NCBI RefSeq assembly: GCF_026072635.1 | Contig: NZ_AP023081.1 | Span: forward strand, 3,654,501-3,718,500 | From: Pseudomonas solani | GTDB lineage: Bacteria; Pseudomonadota; Gammaproteobacteria; Pseudomonadales; Pseudomonadaceae | Reading direction: 5' to 3' | Length of the DNA stretch: 64,000 nucleotides | Shown here: one piece after another, positions 53,707-63,058 of the stretch | How the letters are laid out: each line of letters starts with the position of its first letter | How positions within the stretch are numbered: position 1 is the stretch's first letter | Translations under genes and position numbers: made by a program | The notes under the pieces: generated by a model | Told to the model about the DNA's origin: nothing | The model's database searches: none | Seen by the model: the letters and a program-made list of their open reading frames with translations, nothing else

Positions 53707-54951
53707 ATGTCCAGCAGCGCCCCTCTCACCCGCGATGATTTCGTGCGCCTCGACAACGAGGACGGAATGGGTCAATTCCGCGCCCGTTTCGACCTGCCGC
53801 CCAACGAGATCTACCTCGACGGCAACTCCCTCGGCGCGATGCCGGCCCACGTCCCGGCGCGCATCGACACGGTGATGCGCAAGGAATGGGCCCATGGCCT
53901 GATCCGCTCCTGGAACGACGCCGACTGGTACCCGGCCCCGCAGCGCACCGGCGGCAAGATCGCCCGCCTGATCGGCGCCCAGGCCCACGAAGTGATAGTG
54001 GCCGACTCCACCTCCATCAACCTGTTCAAGGTGCTGGTCGCCGCCACCCGCATGCAGCCCTCGCGCAAGGTGATCCTGGCCGAGCGCGGCAACTTCCCCA
54101 CTGACGTCTACATCGCCGACGGCGTGGCCGAGCTGACCGGCTGCGAGCTGCGCTGCGTGGAGCCGGATGCGGTGCTCGACGCCCTCGACGAGAGCGTGTC
54201 GATCCTGTCCCTGACCCACGTGAACTTCAAATCCGGCCGCCGCTACGACATGGCCGCCATCACCGCCCGCGCCCATGAAGTCGGCGCCCTGGTGGTGTGG
54301 GACCTGTGCCACTCGGCCGGCGCCATGCCCATCGAGCTGAACGGCGCCAACGCCGACTTCGCCGTGGGCTGCGGCTACAAGTACCTCAATGGCGGCCCCG
54401 GCGCGCCGGCCTTCGTGTTCGTCGCCGAGCGCCATATCGCCCAGGTGCGCCAGCCGCTGACCGGCTGGCACGGCCACGCCAAGCCCTTCGACTTCAGCCA
54501 CGACTACGCGCCCCACGCCACCATCGACCGCATGCTGGTGGGCACCGCCCCGCAGCTCGGCGTGCTGGCCCTGGAGGCGGCGCTGGAGGTGTTCGAAGAC
54601 GTCGACATGCAGGCCCTGCGCACCAAGAGCGTGGCCCTGTGCGACCTGTTCATCCAGCTCTGCGACCAGGAGCTGCAAGGCCTGGGCATCGAGCTGCGCA
54701 CCCCGCGCGACGCCGAGCAGCGCGGCAGCCAGGTGTCCCTGGCCCACGCCGACGCCTACCCGGTGATGCAGGCACTGATCGCCCGCGGCATCGTCGGCGA
54801 CTTCCGCGCGCCGGACATCCTGCGCTTTGGCTTCACCCCCCTCTACACGCGCTACCAGGACGTCTGGGAATGCGTGGCGGCACTGCGTGAAATCCTCGAA
54901 CGAAAAGAATGGGACCGCCCGGAGTTCCTGGCCCGTAAATCGGTGACCTGA
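53707..54951 (+). CDS. kynU: kynureninase
   Basis: A 414-aa PLP enzyme cleaving kynurenine to anthranilate and alanine (and 3-hydroxykynurenine to 3-hydroxyanthranilate). The PLP Lys lies in GCGYKYLNGGPGAP near residue 227, with DLCHSAG upstream and the N-terminal YLDGNSLGAMP. It is followed by an APC permease, as in the kynU-permease pair I recall from P. aeruginosa. Combined with the 3-hydroxyanthranilate genes at 61493-64000, it suggests a kynurenine degradation route. kynA and kynB are not in the window. Confidence 0.95.
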   Translation: MSSSAPLTRDDFVRLDNEDGMGQFRARFDLPPNEIYLDGNSLGAMPAHVPARIDTVMRKEWAHGLIRSWNDADWYPAPQRTGGKIARLIGAQAHEVIVADSTSINLFKVLVAATRMQPSRKVILAERGNFPTDVYIADGVAELTGCELRCVEPDAVLDALDESVSILSLTHVNFKSGRRYDMAAITARAHEVGALVVWDLCHSAGAMPIELNGANADFAVGCGYKYLNGGPGAPAFVFVAERHIAQVRQPLTGWHGHAKPFDFSHDYAPHATIDRMLVGTAPQLGVLALEAALEVFEDVDMQALRTKSVALCDLFIQLCDQELQGLGIELRTPRDAEQRGSQVSLAHADAYPVMQALIARGIVGDFRAPDILRFGFTPLYTRYQDVWECVAALREILERKEWDRPEFLARKSVT

Positions 54952-54982
54952 GCCCCCCGCCAAACCCTGGAGCAAGAATGCG

Positions 54983-56398
54983 ATGACAAAAACAACAAGC
55001 TCATTCGAACAATTGGTAGACCGGGAAAAAGGCCTCAAGCAGAGCCTCACCAGCGGGCAGCTGTCGATGATCGCCATCGGTGGCGCCATCGGCACCGGCC
55101 TGTTCCTCGGCAGTGGTTTCGCCATCGGCTTCGCCGGGCCCAGCGTGCTGGTCAGCTACGGCATCGGCGCGCTGATCGCCCTGCTGCTGATGGGCTGCCT
55201 GGCGGAAATGACCGTGCGCCACCCGACCTCGGGCTCGTTCGGTTCCTTCGCCGAGTTCTACGTGTCACCCGGCTTCGGCTTCGCCATCCGCTACGCCTAC
55301 TGGTCGTCCATCGTGTTTGCGGTGGGCACCGAGATCACCGCCGCAGCCATGTACATGAAGTACTGGTACCCCGAGGTGCCGGGTGGTTACTGGATGGTGG
55401 CCTTCTCGGTGGCGCTGATCCTGGCCAACGCCTTCAGCGTCAAGGTGTTCGGCGCCATCGAGTACGTCTTCTCGCTGCTCAAGCTGTGCGCCATCGTGGT
55501 GTTCATCCTGCTCGGCGCCTGGGTGGTCTACGGCGCGCCGGCGGATTCGGCCATCGGCTTCGCCAACTACAGCAACGACCGCGGCTTCTTCCCCAACGGC
55601 CTGTGGGGCACCTGGGTGGCGGTGATCGTGGCCTTCTTCAGCTACCTCAGCATCGAGATGATCGCCGTCGCCGCCGGTGAGGCGAAGGACCCGCAAAGCG
55701 CGGTGACCCGTGCCTTCCGCATCACCGTGGTGCGCCTGGTGGTGTTCTACCTGCTGACCATCGCCCTGGTCCTGGCCATCGTGCCCTGGGGCCAGAACAA
55801 CGGCGGCCAGAGCCCCTTCGTCACGGTGATGGAAGCCACCGGCGTACCCTATGCGGGCGCGGTGTTCAACGCGGTGATCCTGATCGCAGCGCTGTCGGCG
55901 ATGAACAGCCAGCTGTACATCACCACCCGCCTGATGTTCAGCCTGTCCCGGGCCGGCCAGGCGCCCAAGGTGTTCGGCACCCTCAGCGGCAAGGGCGTAC
56001 CGCTGCCGGCGCTGCTGCTGTCTTCGGTGGGCATCGCCCTGGCCACCCTGCTGTACCTGGCGTACCCGGAAAAGGCCTTCACCCTGATGATGTCGATCGC
56101 CATGTTCGGTGCGATGTTCACCTGGGCGGGCATCTTCCTCACCCACCTGTTCTTCCGTCGCCGCCAGGGCGGCCAGCCGCTGGCGTTCAAGCTCTGGGGC
56201 TACCCCTGGACCAGCCTCGCCGGCCTGCTGCTGATGCTGGCGCTGATGGTCACCACGCTGTTCACCGAGGAGTTCGCGCCCACCCTGCTGTGCGGCCTGC
56301 CGTTCCTCGCGGTGATCCTGCTGATCTACGCCCTGCGCTTCCGGCAACGGGCGCCGCTCGAAGGCGACGCGCCCAAGCCACTGCCGATCCAGCGTTGA
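54983..56398 (+). CDS. APC-superfamily amino acid permease
   Basis: A 471-aa inner-membrane permease with 12 predicted helices and the AAT-family start LKQSLTSGQLSMIAIGGAIGTGLF near residue 18. Paired with kynureninase, it most likely imports tryptophan, kynurenine or a related aromatic amino acid. The substrate is inferred from neighbours alone. Confidence 0.88.
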   Translation: MTKTTSSFEQLVDREKGLKQSLTSGQLSMIAIGGAIGTGLFLGSGFAIGFAGPSVLVSYGIGALIALLLMGCLAEMTVRHPTSGSFGSFAEFYVSPGFGFAIRYAYWSSIVFAVGTEITAAAMYMKYWYPEVPGGYWMVAFSVALILANAFSVKVFGAIEYVFSLLKLCAIVVFILLGAWVVYGAPADSAIGFANYSNDRGFFPNGLWGTWVAVIVAFFSYLSIEMIAVAAGEAKDPQSAVTRAFRITVVRLVVFYLLTIALVLAIVPWGQNNGGQSPFVTVMEATGVPYAGAVFNAVILIAALSAMNSQLYITTRLMFSLSRAGQAPKVFGTLSGKGVPLPALLLSSVGIALATLLYLAYPEKAFTLMMSIAMFGAMFTWAGIFLTHLFFRRRQGGQPLAFKLWGYPWTSLAGLLLMLALMVTTLFTEEFAPTLLCGLPFLAVILLIYALRFRQRAPLEGDAPKPLPIQR

Positions 56399-56525
56399 TC
56401 CCCGGGCCAGGGACGGCCCGCACCCCCTGATGGCAACACCGCCCACCCGCCGTGGGCCGGTGCCTGCGCGCGCCCCGGGATAGGGCGTGCCGCGAAGAAC
56501 AACAAGAATTCACGAGGCTCGAACC

Positions 56526-57845
56526 ATGTTGCGCAGAACCCTCTCGGCATTCCTGCTGGCCGCCTGTGCCTGCCCGCTCGCCCTTGCGGCGAACGAGCCG
56601 GCGCCGGGCTTCGTTGCCGGCAGCCAGGCGACCCTGTTGCTGCGCAACTCCTACTTCAACCGCAGCAAGGAGAATGGCCGCCGCGACGCCCGCGACTGGA
56701 CCCAGGGCTTCGTCGCCCAGTACGCCTCCGGCTTCACCGAAGGCACCGTCGGTGTCGGCCTCGACGGCTTCGCCTACCTCGGGCTGAAGCTCGATGCCCC
56801 GGCCAACAAGACCGGCACCGGCAACCTCCCGGTGCACGACGACGGCCAGCCCGCCGACGAGTACGCCAAGGCCGGCGCCGCCCTCAAGCTGCGTTACTCG
56901 CGCAGCGTGCTCACGCTCGGCGAGCAGCGCCCCGACACCCCGGTGTTCGGCGTCAGCCACTTCCGCATCGTGCCGCAGACCGCCACCGGTATTGCCCTGG
57001 TCAGCCAGGAGATCGACGGGCTCGACCTGCAGGCCGGGCACTTCACCTCGTCCACCAGCCCGGTGACCACCAACGGCGACGGCGATCTCTGGGCGGTGAT
57101 GGCGGGCGTCACCACCCCGCGCGCCGACTACCTGGGCGGCCGCTACCGGGTCGCCCCCGGCCTGGATGTGAGCCTCTACGGCGCGCGCTTCAAGGACATC
57201 TGGGACCAGTACTACGCCAGCCTCGACGGCCGCCACGCACTGCCCGGTGACCGCGAGCTGGGCCTGACGCTGACCCTCTACCGCACCACCGACAGCGGCC
57301 AGGCGCGGGCCGGCGAGATCGACAACACCACCCTGGGCGCCGCCACCTGGCTGCGCAGTGGCGCGCACCGCTGGCTGCTGGGCCTGCAACGGGTGGGTGG
57401 CGATACGCCGTTCGACTACCTGGGCGTGGGCGACAACGACCGCAATGGCCGCAACGGGCGGGATCAGGGCGCCTCCATCTACCTGCCCAACGCCGCCCAG
57501 TTCGCCGACTTCAACGGCCCCAATGAGCGCTCCTGGCAGGTGCGCTATGACCTGGCGCTGGAGCGCTACGGCGTGCCCGGCCTGTCGCTGATGGCCCGCC
57601 ATGTGCGCGGTTGGGGCATCGACGGCAGCCAGATTCCCGCCGGCAGCCCCTACGCCGGGCGCTACGGCGCCGATGGCGAGCACCGCGAAACCAACCTGGA
57701 GCTGCGCTACGTGGTGCAGGCCGGGCCGGCCAAGGGCCTGAGCCTGCGCGCGCGCCAGGCCTGGCACCGCGCCGACCGCGACCAGGGCTCGGGCGACCTC
57801 GACGACTTCCGCCTGATCACCGATTACCCCATCGACCTGTTCTGA
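56526..57845 (+). CDS. OprD family outer membrane porin
   Basis: A 439-aa porin. Signal peptide ends near LALAANEP; the OprD-type start GFVAGSQATLLLRNSYFNRS follows. The DQGxSIYL-like segment DQGASIYLPNAAQF and repeated beta-strands match the family. Located 127 bp after the permease, on the same strand, so probably supplies the same substrate through the outer membrane. ATG 56526 chosen since it opens the signal peptide. Confidence 0.87.
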   Translation: MLRRTLSAFLLAACACPLALAANEPAPGFVAGSQATLLLRNSYFNRSKENGRRDARDWTQGFVAQYASGFTEGTVGVGLDGFAYLGLKLDAPANKTGTGNLPVHDDGQPADEYAKAGAALKLRYSRSVLTLGEQRPDTPVFGVSHFRIVPQTATGIALVSQEIDGLDLQAGHFTSSTSPVTTNGDGDLWAVMAGVTTPRADYLGGRYRVAPGLDVSLYGARFKDIWDQYYASLDGRHALPGDRELGLTLTLYRTTDSGQARAGEIDNTTLGAATWLRSGAHRWLLGLQRVGGDTPFDYLGVGDNDRNGRNGRDQGASIYLPNAAQFADFNGPNERSWQVRYDLALERYGVPGLSLMARHVRGWGIDGSQIPAGSPYAGRYGADGEHRETNLELRYVVQAGPAKGLSLRARQAWHRADRDQGSGDLDDFRLITDYPIDLF

Positions 57846-57935
57846 CCGGCCAGCGCACCTGGCCGGGGGCTTCACCCACACCGATTTCTGCAATGGCAAG
57901 CACTGCCCAATCGGGCACAACTGACGGAGTGAATA

Positions 57936-59696
57936 ATGAAAACAAGGCTGCTCCCTTCCAAGGCTCGCGTTCCGTTCATCCAGACCGGCGTCGCGGCATC
58001 CGTGATCCTCGGCATGTTGCTGGGCTGTTATGCCCGCGCCGAGGAACACGGCCCGATCAACATCGTCGACCCCTTCGTGAAGCGGCAGACCGAGCTCTCG
58101 CCGGACAAGACCCCGCCGGAACCGGCACCGGGCAGCTACGGCCTGGACAAGAAGACCGGCGTCTTCACCCACCCGGCGGCCACGCCCTTCTCCCACGGCG
58201 GCCAGCCCTTCGCCGGCCAGCTCGACTACTGGGACAGCAAGACCTACATCAAGAACATGAAGGTCGAGGCCTACTACCCCATCGTGGTCGAGCCCTTCCA
58301 CACCTGGCAGAACATCGTCGACTTCGACGGCAAGCGTTACCTGTACCAGTACGTGCGCCGCAGCCTGAAGATCTTCGACATCACCCATCCCAAGGACGTG
58401 AAGTTGCTGCTCACCCGTGGCGAGACCTGGGGCCCGAACGGCCCGGGCGAGGAGCAGAACCCCTACCCGGCGGACGACATGTTCGGCGCGGCCTCCATCC
58501 AGTGGAACAAGAAGCTGGGCAAGAACATCATGGTGCAGTCCTTCGAGGTGCGTCGTTTCGGCGTGCTGGAAGACAAGTACCGCGAGCCGGACAAGGTCGA
58601 GGCCATCCGCAAGTCCAAGCACCTCAAGGGCTTCAAGGTCTACGAGATGAACGGCCCGCTGCCGGCGGACTGGAAGCTGATCGCCACCCGCACCACCGAC
58701 ATCGAGCACCCCAACGCGCCCATCGGCGAGCAGGAAGGCTCCGGCGTGCGTGACATCCCGGCCTACTTCGGCGGCGATGTGATGTACGTGGCCGCCGCGC
58801 CCAGCGACAAGTACGCCCTCACCGAATACCCCAACGACCTGTACAACGCCGGCTACCAGTCCTGGGACATGTCCAACCCGGCCGATCCCAAGCTGCTGGA
58901 CGTGCTCACCGTGCCCGGCCAGATCGTCGGCGACCCCGAGCACGAAGCCGTGTTCAAGGCCAACCCGCGTGCCGGCAACCGCGCTTCCTGGATGGGCGCG
59001 CGCATGTCGCTGTTCATCCCCAAACCGGTGGAGCAGGGCGGCAAGTACGGCTACGCGGCCATGGGCGGCATGGGCCTGTACGTGGTCGACATCACCGATT
59101 CGAAGGCGATGAAGGTGGTGGGGCACGTGGACTTCCCGGTCAGCGTGGCCGGCACCGAAGGCGACAACATCGACGTCTCCCAGGTGGAGAAGACCGGGCT
59201 GGTGTACTTCAGCGGCTACCCGCTGTCCGAGGACTGCTACGAGGCCTACAAGGACATCTACGCGGTGGACGTGAGCAACCCGGCCAAGCCCGCGATCCAG
59301 CACGTGCTGCCGCGCCCGACGCCGCCAGCCGATGCCGCCTTCACCGACTTCTGCCAGCGCAAGGGCAGCTTCGGGCCCAAGCGCACCGGCTACTACACCC
59401 AGCCCGGCGTCTCCCGCGAGGGCATCCTGCCGTACGCCTTCTACAACGCCGGCGTGCAGGTGTTCGACGTGCGTGACCCGGCCAAGCCCACCATCGGCGC
59501 CTACTTCGTGCCGCCCTTCGACACCAAGAACGTGGCCAGCTACGCGGTCGGCAACCTGACCCACAGCGCCTACACCGAGTACGACCGCAACCTGATCTGG
59601 GTCTTCACCAACCACGGCTTCTACGCACTGTCGACGCCGTTGCTGGGCACGCCGAGCTTCGATGCACCGAAGAAGCCCTGGCCGTCCCGGGACTGA
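57936..59696 (+). CDS. LVIVD-repeat (beta-propeller) exported protein
   Basis: A 586-aa protein with an N-terminal membrane or signal segment (VAASVILGMLLGCYARA) and at least five LVIVD-type repeats: LKIFDITHPKD (near residue 143), SWDMSNPADPK (309), YVVDITDSKA (382), AVDVSNPAKP (443) and FDVRDPAKP (510). Such repeats form surface or periplasmic propellers of unknown activity. The Cys at LGCYA may be a lipobox-like site, uncertain. It lies between two porin genes in the kynurenine block. Function is not known. Confidence 0.8.
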   Translation: MKTRLLPSKARVPFIQTGVAASVILGMLLGCYARAEEHGPINIVDPFVKRQTELSPDKTPPEPAPGSYGLDKKTGVFTHPAATPFSHGGQPFAGQLDYWDSKTYIKNMKVEAYYPIVVEPFHTWQNIVDFDGKRYLYQYVRRSLKIFDITHPKDVKLLLTRGETWGPNGPGEEQNPYPADDMFGAASIQWNKKLGKNIMVQSFEVRRFGVLEDKYREPDKVEAIRKSKHLKGFKVYEMNGPLPADWKLIATRTTDIEHPNAPIGEQEGSGVRDIPAYFGGDVMYVAAAPSDKYALTEYPNDLYNAGYQSWDMSNPADPKLLDVLTVPGQIVGDPEHEAVFKANPRAGNRASWMGARMSLFIPKPVEQGGKYGYAAMGGMGLYVVDITDSKAMKVVGHVDFPVSVAGTEGDNIDVSQVEKTGLVYFSGYPLSEDCYEAYKDIYAVDVSNPAKPAIQHVLPRPTPPADAAFTDFCQRKGSFGPKRTGYYTQPGVSREGILPYAFYNAGVQVFDVRDPAKPTIGAYFVPPFDTKNVASYAVGNLTHSAYTEYDRNLIWVFTNHGFYALSTPLLGTPSFDAPKKPWPSRD

Positions 59697-59741
59697 CCCT
59701 GCGGCTCCATAACAACAAAACCCAATAAGAAAAATAGAGCG

Positions 59742-59768
59742 CGCGGCGGCGGGGAGATGGCCGCCGCG
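59742..59768 (+). other. intercistronic GC hairpin
   Basis: Perfect 9-bp inverted repeat CGCGGCGGC / GCCGCCGCG with a 9-nt loop between the LVIVD gene and the porin gene. It could act as an mRNA end-protecting stem or a weak terminator. Confidence 0.4.
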
Positions 59769-59796
59769 TGCTCACCCTGTTCGATCGGAGCAACCC

Positions 59797-60822
59797 ATGC
59801 GCAAACTTCTACTCGCACTTCCGCTTGTGAGCGGGCACGCTTTCGCGGGAATCGAGATATCCGGGATCATCGACGTCACCTACGAGGTGGCCACGTCAGG
59901 GGGGGACACCGTGGAGCGGGTCACCGGTGCCGGTCTCAGCGCCAACCGCATCCAGTTCAAGGCGGACCAGGCGCTCACCGACGACCTCTCGGTGAAGGGC
60001 GTCTACGAGGCGATGTACAACCCCCATTCCGATGACGACATGGGCAAGCGCGAAGCCTATGCCCAGATCATCTCCAAGCGCTGGGGCACCCTCAGCGCCG
60101 GGCGCCAGGACACGCCCTCGGCCAACGCCTACGGCTACGCCGACCCGCTGTTCGGCAACGAATACAGCCTGATCAACAACGTCAGCGTGTTCTATGCGCC
60201 CTGGCGTGAAGACCGCTCGCTGATGTACATCAGCCCGCGCATCGAGGGCTTCGAGTTCCGCGGCATGGCCACCCAGGGCGAGAAGGACGGCAGCCGCGAT
60301 GGCCGCGTCTACAGCGTGGCGCTGGACTACTGGGCCGACAGCCCCTGGTATTTCTCCGGCGCCCTGGACCGCAAGTACCAGCGCAACCTCTGGGACAAGG
60401 ACACCATGGAGTACGCCACCGACCTCTACCTGACGGCGGTGTACAGCATGGGCAAGACCGACCTGACCGCCGTCTACCACCGCTACACCGGCTACTACGC
60501 CTACGCGCCCTGGGTGGATTTCGAATCCAACGGCAGCGACCTGCAGCTGGGCCTGCGGCACAACTTCGGCAACAAGCACAACGTCGCCGTCAGCCTGATC
60601 TACAAGGACGACCGCAAGGACGAAGCCCTCAGCGACGCCGCCGGCATCAACCTTGGCTACATCTACAACTACGACGAGAACATCGACCTCTACGGCGTCT
60701 ACGCCTACATCCACCACAAACGTGATTCGGATGTGCGCTACCCCATCAGCTGGAACCTGGAAAGCCCGCTTTCCGACGAAAACCCCGAAGGCATGCAGCT
60801 CGGCGTGCGCTTCAAGTTCTAG
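59797..60822 (+). CDS. gram-negative general porin family protein
   Basis: A 341-aa porin with a signal peptide (LLLALPLVSGHAFAG) and the 16-strand porin pattern: start GIEISGIIDVTYEVAT, middle SKRWGTLSAGRQDTPSANAYG, and a C-terminal Phe (GVRFKF). It differs from the OprD-type porin upstream. As the last gene of the block it may carry an anionic aromatic substrate. Specificity unknown. Confidence 0.83.
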   Translation: MRKLLLALPLVSGHAFAGIEISGIIDVTYEVATSGGDTVERVTGAGLSANRIQFKADQALTDDLSVKGVYEAMYNPHSDDDMGKREAYAQIISKRWGTLSAGRQDTPSANAYGYADPLFGNEYSLINNVSVFYAPWREDRSLMYISPRIEGFEFRGMATQGEKDGSRDGRVYSVALDYWADSPWYFSGALDRKYQRNLWDKDTMEYATDLYLTAVYSMGKTDLTAVYHRYTGYYAYAPWVDFESNGSDLQLGLRHNFGNKHNVAVSLIYKDDRKDEALSDAAGINLGYIYNYDENIDLYGVYAYIHHKRDSDVRYPISWNLESPLSDENPEGMQLGVRFKF

Positions 60823-60842
60823 CCCCGCACCGCCACACCCCC

Positions 60843-60873
60843 ACCCGCGACAGGACGCTGCCGCGGGTTTTTT
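60843..60873 (+). terminator. terminator of the porin gene
   Basis: Inverted repeat ACCCGCG / CGCGGGT with a 12-nt loop and a TTTTTT tail, 21 bp after the porin stop codon. Confidence 0.82.
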
Positions 60874-60890
60874 ATTGCCCGCGATTCGGC

Positions 60891-61077
60891 GGCGATGGAT
60901 TTCGCGGCGCTCAACCCAGCCTAGGGCTGACCGGGATGTAGGGTGGATGACGCTCTTTTCATCCACCAAACGGTGTCGCCGGAAAGCACATTGCGTTGGC
61001 AGCCCTGCGGCCTGCTCGGCGAATGAATTCGCCCCTACAGGGACCGCGTGGCCGGTAGGTCGGGTGCAACCCGACGT
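60891..61077. repeat. duplicated repeat, copy 1
   Basis: About 187 bp nearly identical to copy 2 (61190-61377), offset 299-300 bp. It includes GTAGGGTGGATGACG, hairpin arms GGTGGAT / ATCCACC (60942-60967) and GCGAATGAATTCGCCCC. The element 60938-61152 has perfect 12-bp ends GTAGGGTGGATG / CATCCACCCTAC. Confidence 0.8.
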
Positions 61078-61189
61078 GGGCGGTGCATGGGGCACGTCCG
61101 GTGCACGCCTGTCACGCCGATTGGTGGATGGGTGAAGCGTCATCCACCCTACGCGAGGCCGGGCCGATGGGGCGGGGTTGGGCGCCGCC

Positions 61190-61377
61190 GGTGATGGGTT
61201 TCGCGACGCTCAACCCAGCCTCGGGGTTGACCGGGATGTAGGGTGGATGACGCTCTTTTCATCCACCAGGCGATGTCGCCGGAAAGCACATTGCGTTGGC
61301 AGCCCTGCGGCCTGCTTGGCGAATGAATTCGCCCCTACAGGGACCACATGGCCGGTAGGTCGGGTGCAACCCGACGT
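61190..61377. repeat. duplicated repeat, copy 2
   Basis: Near-exact second copy of 60891-61077 with only scattered substitutions (for example CTCGGC to CTTGGC, GCGTGG to ACATGG). It lacks a right-hand CATCCACCCTAC end. Confidence 0.8.
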
Positions 61378-61428
61378 TGTGGTGCAGGCCCTCGCGGGTT
61401 TCACCCGCCCTACGGAAACCACGCTCAC

Positions 61429-61462
61429 AAAAAAGCCCTGGTCTGACAGTGCGGGCCAGGGC
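61429..61462 (-). terminator. terminator of the 3-hydroxyanthranilate operon
   Basis: On the minus strand: stem GCCCTGG / CCAGGGC with a 14-nt loop and a T6 tail, 31 bp after the ACMSD stop codon. Confidence 0.8.
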
Positions 61463-61492
61463 CTGAGAAGGAGGCGTGATGAAGGGGGTGGA

Positions 61493-62479
61493 TCAGATGC
61501 CGAAGAACTCCCGGGCGTTGCCGGCGCAGATGCGCGCCTTGTCGGCGTCGTCCAGGCGCGGGTGTTCGAGCACGCCGGAGCCGATGCGCTGTTCGCCCAG
61601 GGGGAAGGGCGAGTCGGAGCCGAGCATGACCCGGTCCGGGCCCATCACGTCCACCAGCAGCTGCAGGGCGCGGGGGTCGAACACGGCGGAGTCGACGAAG
61701 AAGCGCTTCACGTAGCTTGAGGGCAGTTGCGGGCAGTCCTCGCGGACGATGTCGCGGTGGCGCCAGGCGTTGTCGACGCGGCCGAGGAGGAAGGCGAAGC
61801 CGCCGCCGCCATGGGCGAAGCAGATGCGCAGCGACTCGGGGATGCGCTCGAAGGCGCCGGAGAGGATCAGCGAGAGGATGCCCAGCTGGGTTTCCGCCGG
61901 CATCGCCACCAGCCAGGGCAGCATCCATTTGCGCATGCGCTCGCCGCCCATCATGTCCCAGGGGTGCACCAGCACCGGGATGCCGTCGTTGGCGCAGTGG
62001 CTGAGGAAGGTCACCAGGTTGTCGTGGTCCAGGTCGTGGTTGCCCACGTGGTTGCCGATCTGCACGCCGACGTGGCCGGCGGCCTTGGCGCGGCTGGCTT
62101 CGCGGCAGGCGGCGTCTATGTCCTGCAGCGGCACCTGGGCCAGCACCTTGAGGCGGTCCGGGGCGCGGGCGGTCATCTCCAGGGCGCGGTCGTTCATCAG
62201 CTGGGCCCAGGGCAGGGCGCGTTCGATGGGCGCGTCGTAGGCGAACATCACCGGGGTGGCGCACATGATCTGGATGTCCAGGCCCTGCTCGTCGAGGTGC
62301 TCGATGCGCCGGACTGGGTCCCAGAGCACGTCGTGCACCGGGCGGAAGGGCTTGTCGCCGACCATGATCTGGCCGCTGCGGCCGTCGCTGTGCAGCCAGG
62401 GCGCGCGCTCGGGGTTGAGCCGTGCGGCTTCCTCCCGGGTGATGGTGGGGAAGAAGTGCGAGTGGATATCGATTTTCAT
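61493..62479 (-). CDS. nbaD: 2-amino-3-carboxymuconate-6-semialdehyde decarboxylase (ACMSD)
   Basis: A 328-aa amidohydrolase-fold decarboxylase that converts ACMS to 2-aminomuconate semialdehyde. Metal ligands are visible in DIHSHFFP (residues 4-11), HPWDMMGG near residue 170 and CFAHGGGG near residue 220; the last Asp is in LGSDSPFPLG. It overlaps the 3-HAA dioxygenase stop by 4 nt. It carries the pathway away from quinolinate and toward catabolism. Last gene of the operon. Confidence 0.93.
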   Translation of the reverse strand: MKIDIHSHFFPTITREEAARLNPERAPWLHSDGRSGQIMVGDKPFRPVHDVLWDPVRRIEHLDEQGLDIQIMCATPVMFAYDAPIERALPWAQLMNDRALEMTARAPDRLKVLAQVPLQDIDAACREASRAKAAGHVGVQIGNHVGNHDLDHDNLVTFLSHCANDGIPVLVHPWDMMGGERMRKWMLPWLVAMPAETQLGILSLILSGAFERIPESLRICFAHGGGGFAFLLGRVDNAWRHRDIVREDCPQLPSSYVKRFFVDSAVFDPRALQLLVDVMGPDRVMLGSDSPFPLGEQRIGSGVLEHPRLDDADKARICAGNAREFFGI

Positions 62480-63048
62480 GCTTGGGCTGCCGCCTCCAGG
62501 GTCCGGTGCCAGGTCTGCCAGTCACGGCCGGGGTGGATCTCGCCGCATTCGCTGCAACGGCGCTCGGCGTCGCTGGTGGCGTAGAACTGCTCGTACACCG
62601 GGGGCAGGTCGTTGACGATGCTCTGCAGCTGCATCTCGTAGCGCTTGATCACCGTGCCGCAATGGGCGCAGCTCCACTGCAGGGCGTCGAACAGGCCGGC
62701 GGGGCGCTGGCGTTCGATCACCAGGCACAGGCTGCCGGGCTCGGGGCGTTGCGGGGAGTGGATGACATGGGGCGCCATCAGGTAGATGTCGCCCTCGCGC
62801 AGGTCGATGCGCTCGTAGCGGCCACGGTCCCAGATGTTCAGGTAGGCGTTGCCCTTGAACTGGTAGAAGAACTCTTCCACCGGGTCGTCGTGGAAGTCGG
62901 TGCGCTGGTTCGGGCCACCGACCACGGTGACCATGAAGTCGGCGTTCTGCCACACCTGCTGGTTGCCCACGGGCGGTTTGAGCAGGTGCGCGTGTTCCTC
63001 GATCCAGCGGTTGAAGTTGAGCGGCGGGCTGAAGTGGTGTTTGTCCAT
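62476..63048 (-). CDS. nbaC: 3-hydroxyanthranilate 3,4-dioxygenase
   Basis: A 190-aa cupin ring-cleavage enzyme that opens 3-hydroxyanthranilate to ACMS. Fe ligands are in TDFHDDPVEEFFYQ (His and Glu) and PHVIHSPQRP (His). The C-terminal rubredoxin-like zinc site is CAHCG and CSECGEIHPG, as in bacterial enzymes. Start at 63048 lies 10 bp after the RidA-type gene. Four genes (nbaG-F-C-D order) are co-oriented. Confidence 0.95.
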   Translation of the reverse strand: MDKHHFSPPLNFNRWIEEHAHLLKPPVGNQQVWQNADFMVTVVGGPNQRTDFHDDPVEEFFYQFKGNAYLNIWDRGRYERIDLREGDIYLMAPHVIHSPQRPEPGSLCLVIERQRPAGLFDALQWSCAHCGTVIKRYEMQLQSIVNDLPPVYEQFYATSDAERRCSECGEIHPGRDWQTWHRTLEAAAQA

Positions 63049-63058
63049 CTTGTTGTTC

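Larger units (their letters stand above)
60823..61492. repeat. 670-bp intergenic region with large repeats and a 300-bp-period duplication
   Basis: It holds two terminators and a long repeat complex. No gene is seen. See the duplicated segments listed next. Confidence 0.6.

Noticed and set aside
56262..59615. Minus-strand 1117-aa frame
   Set aside because: Antisense shadow of the OprD porin and LVIVD genes; no motif and no ribosome site.
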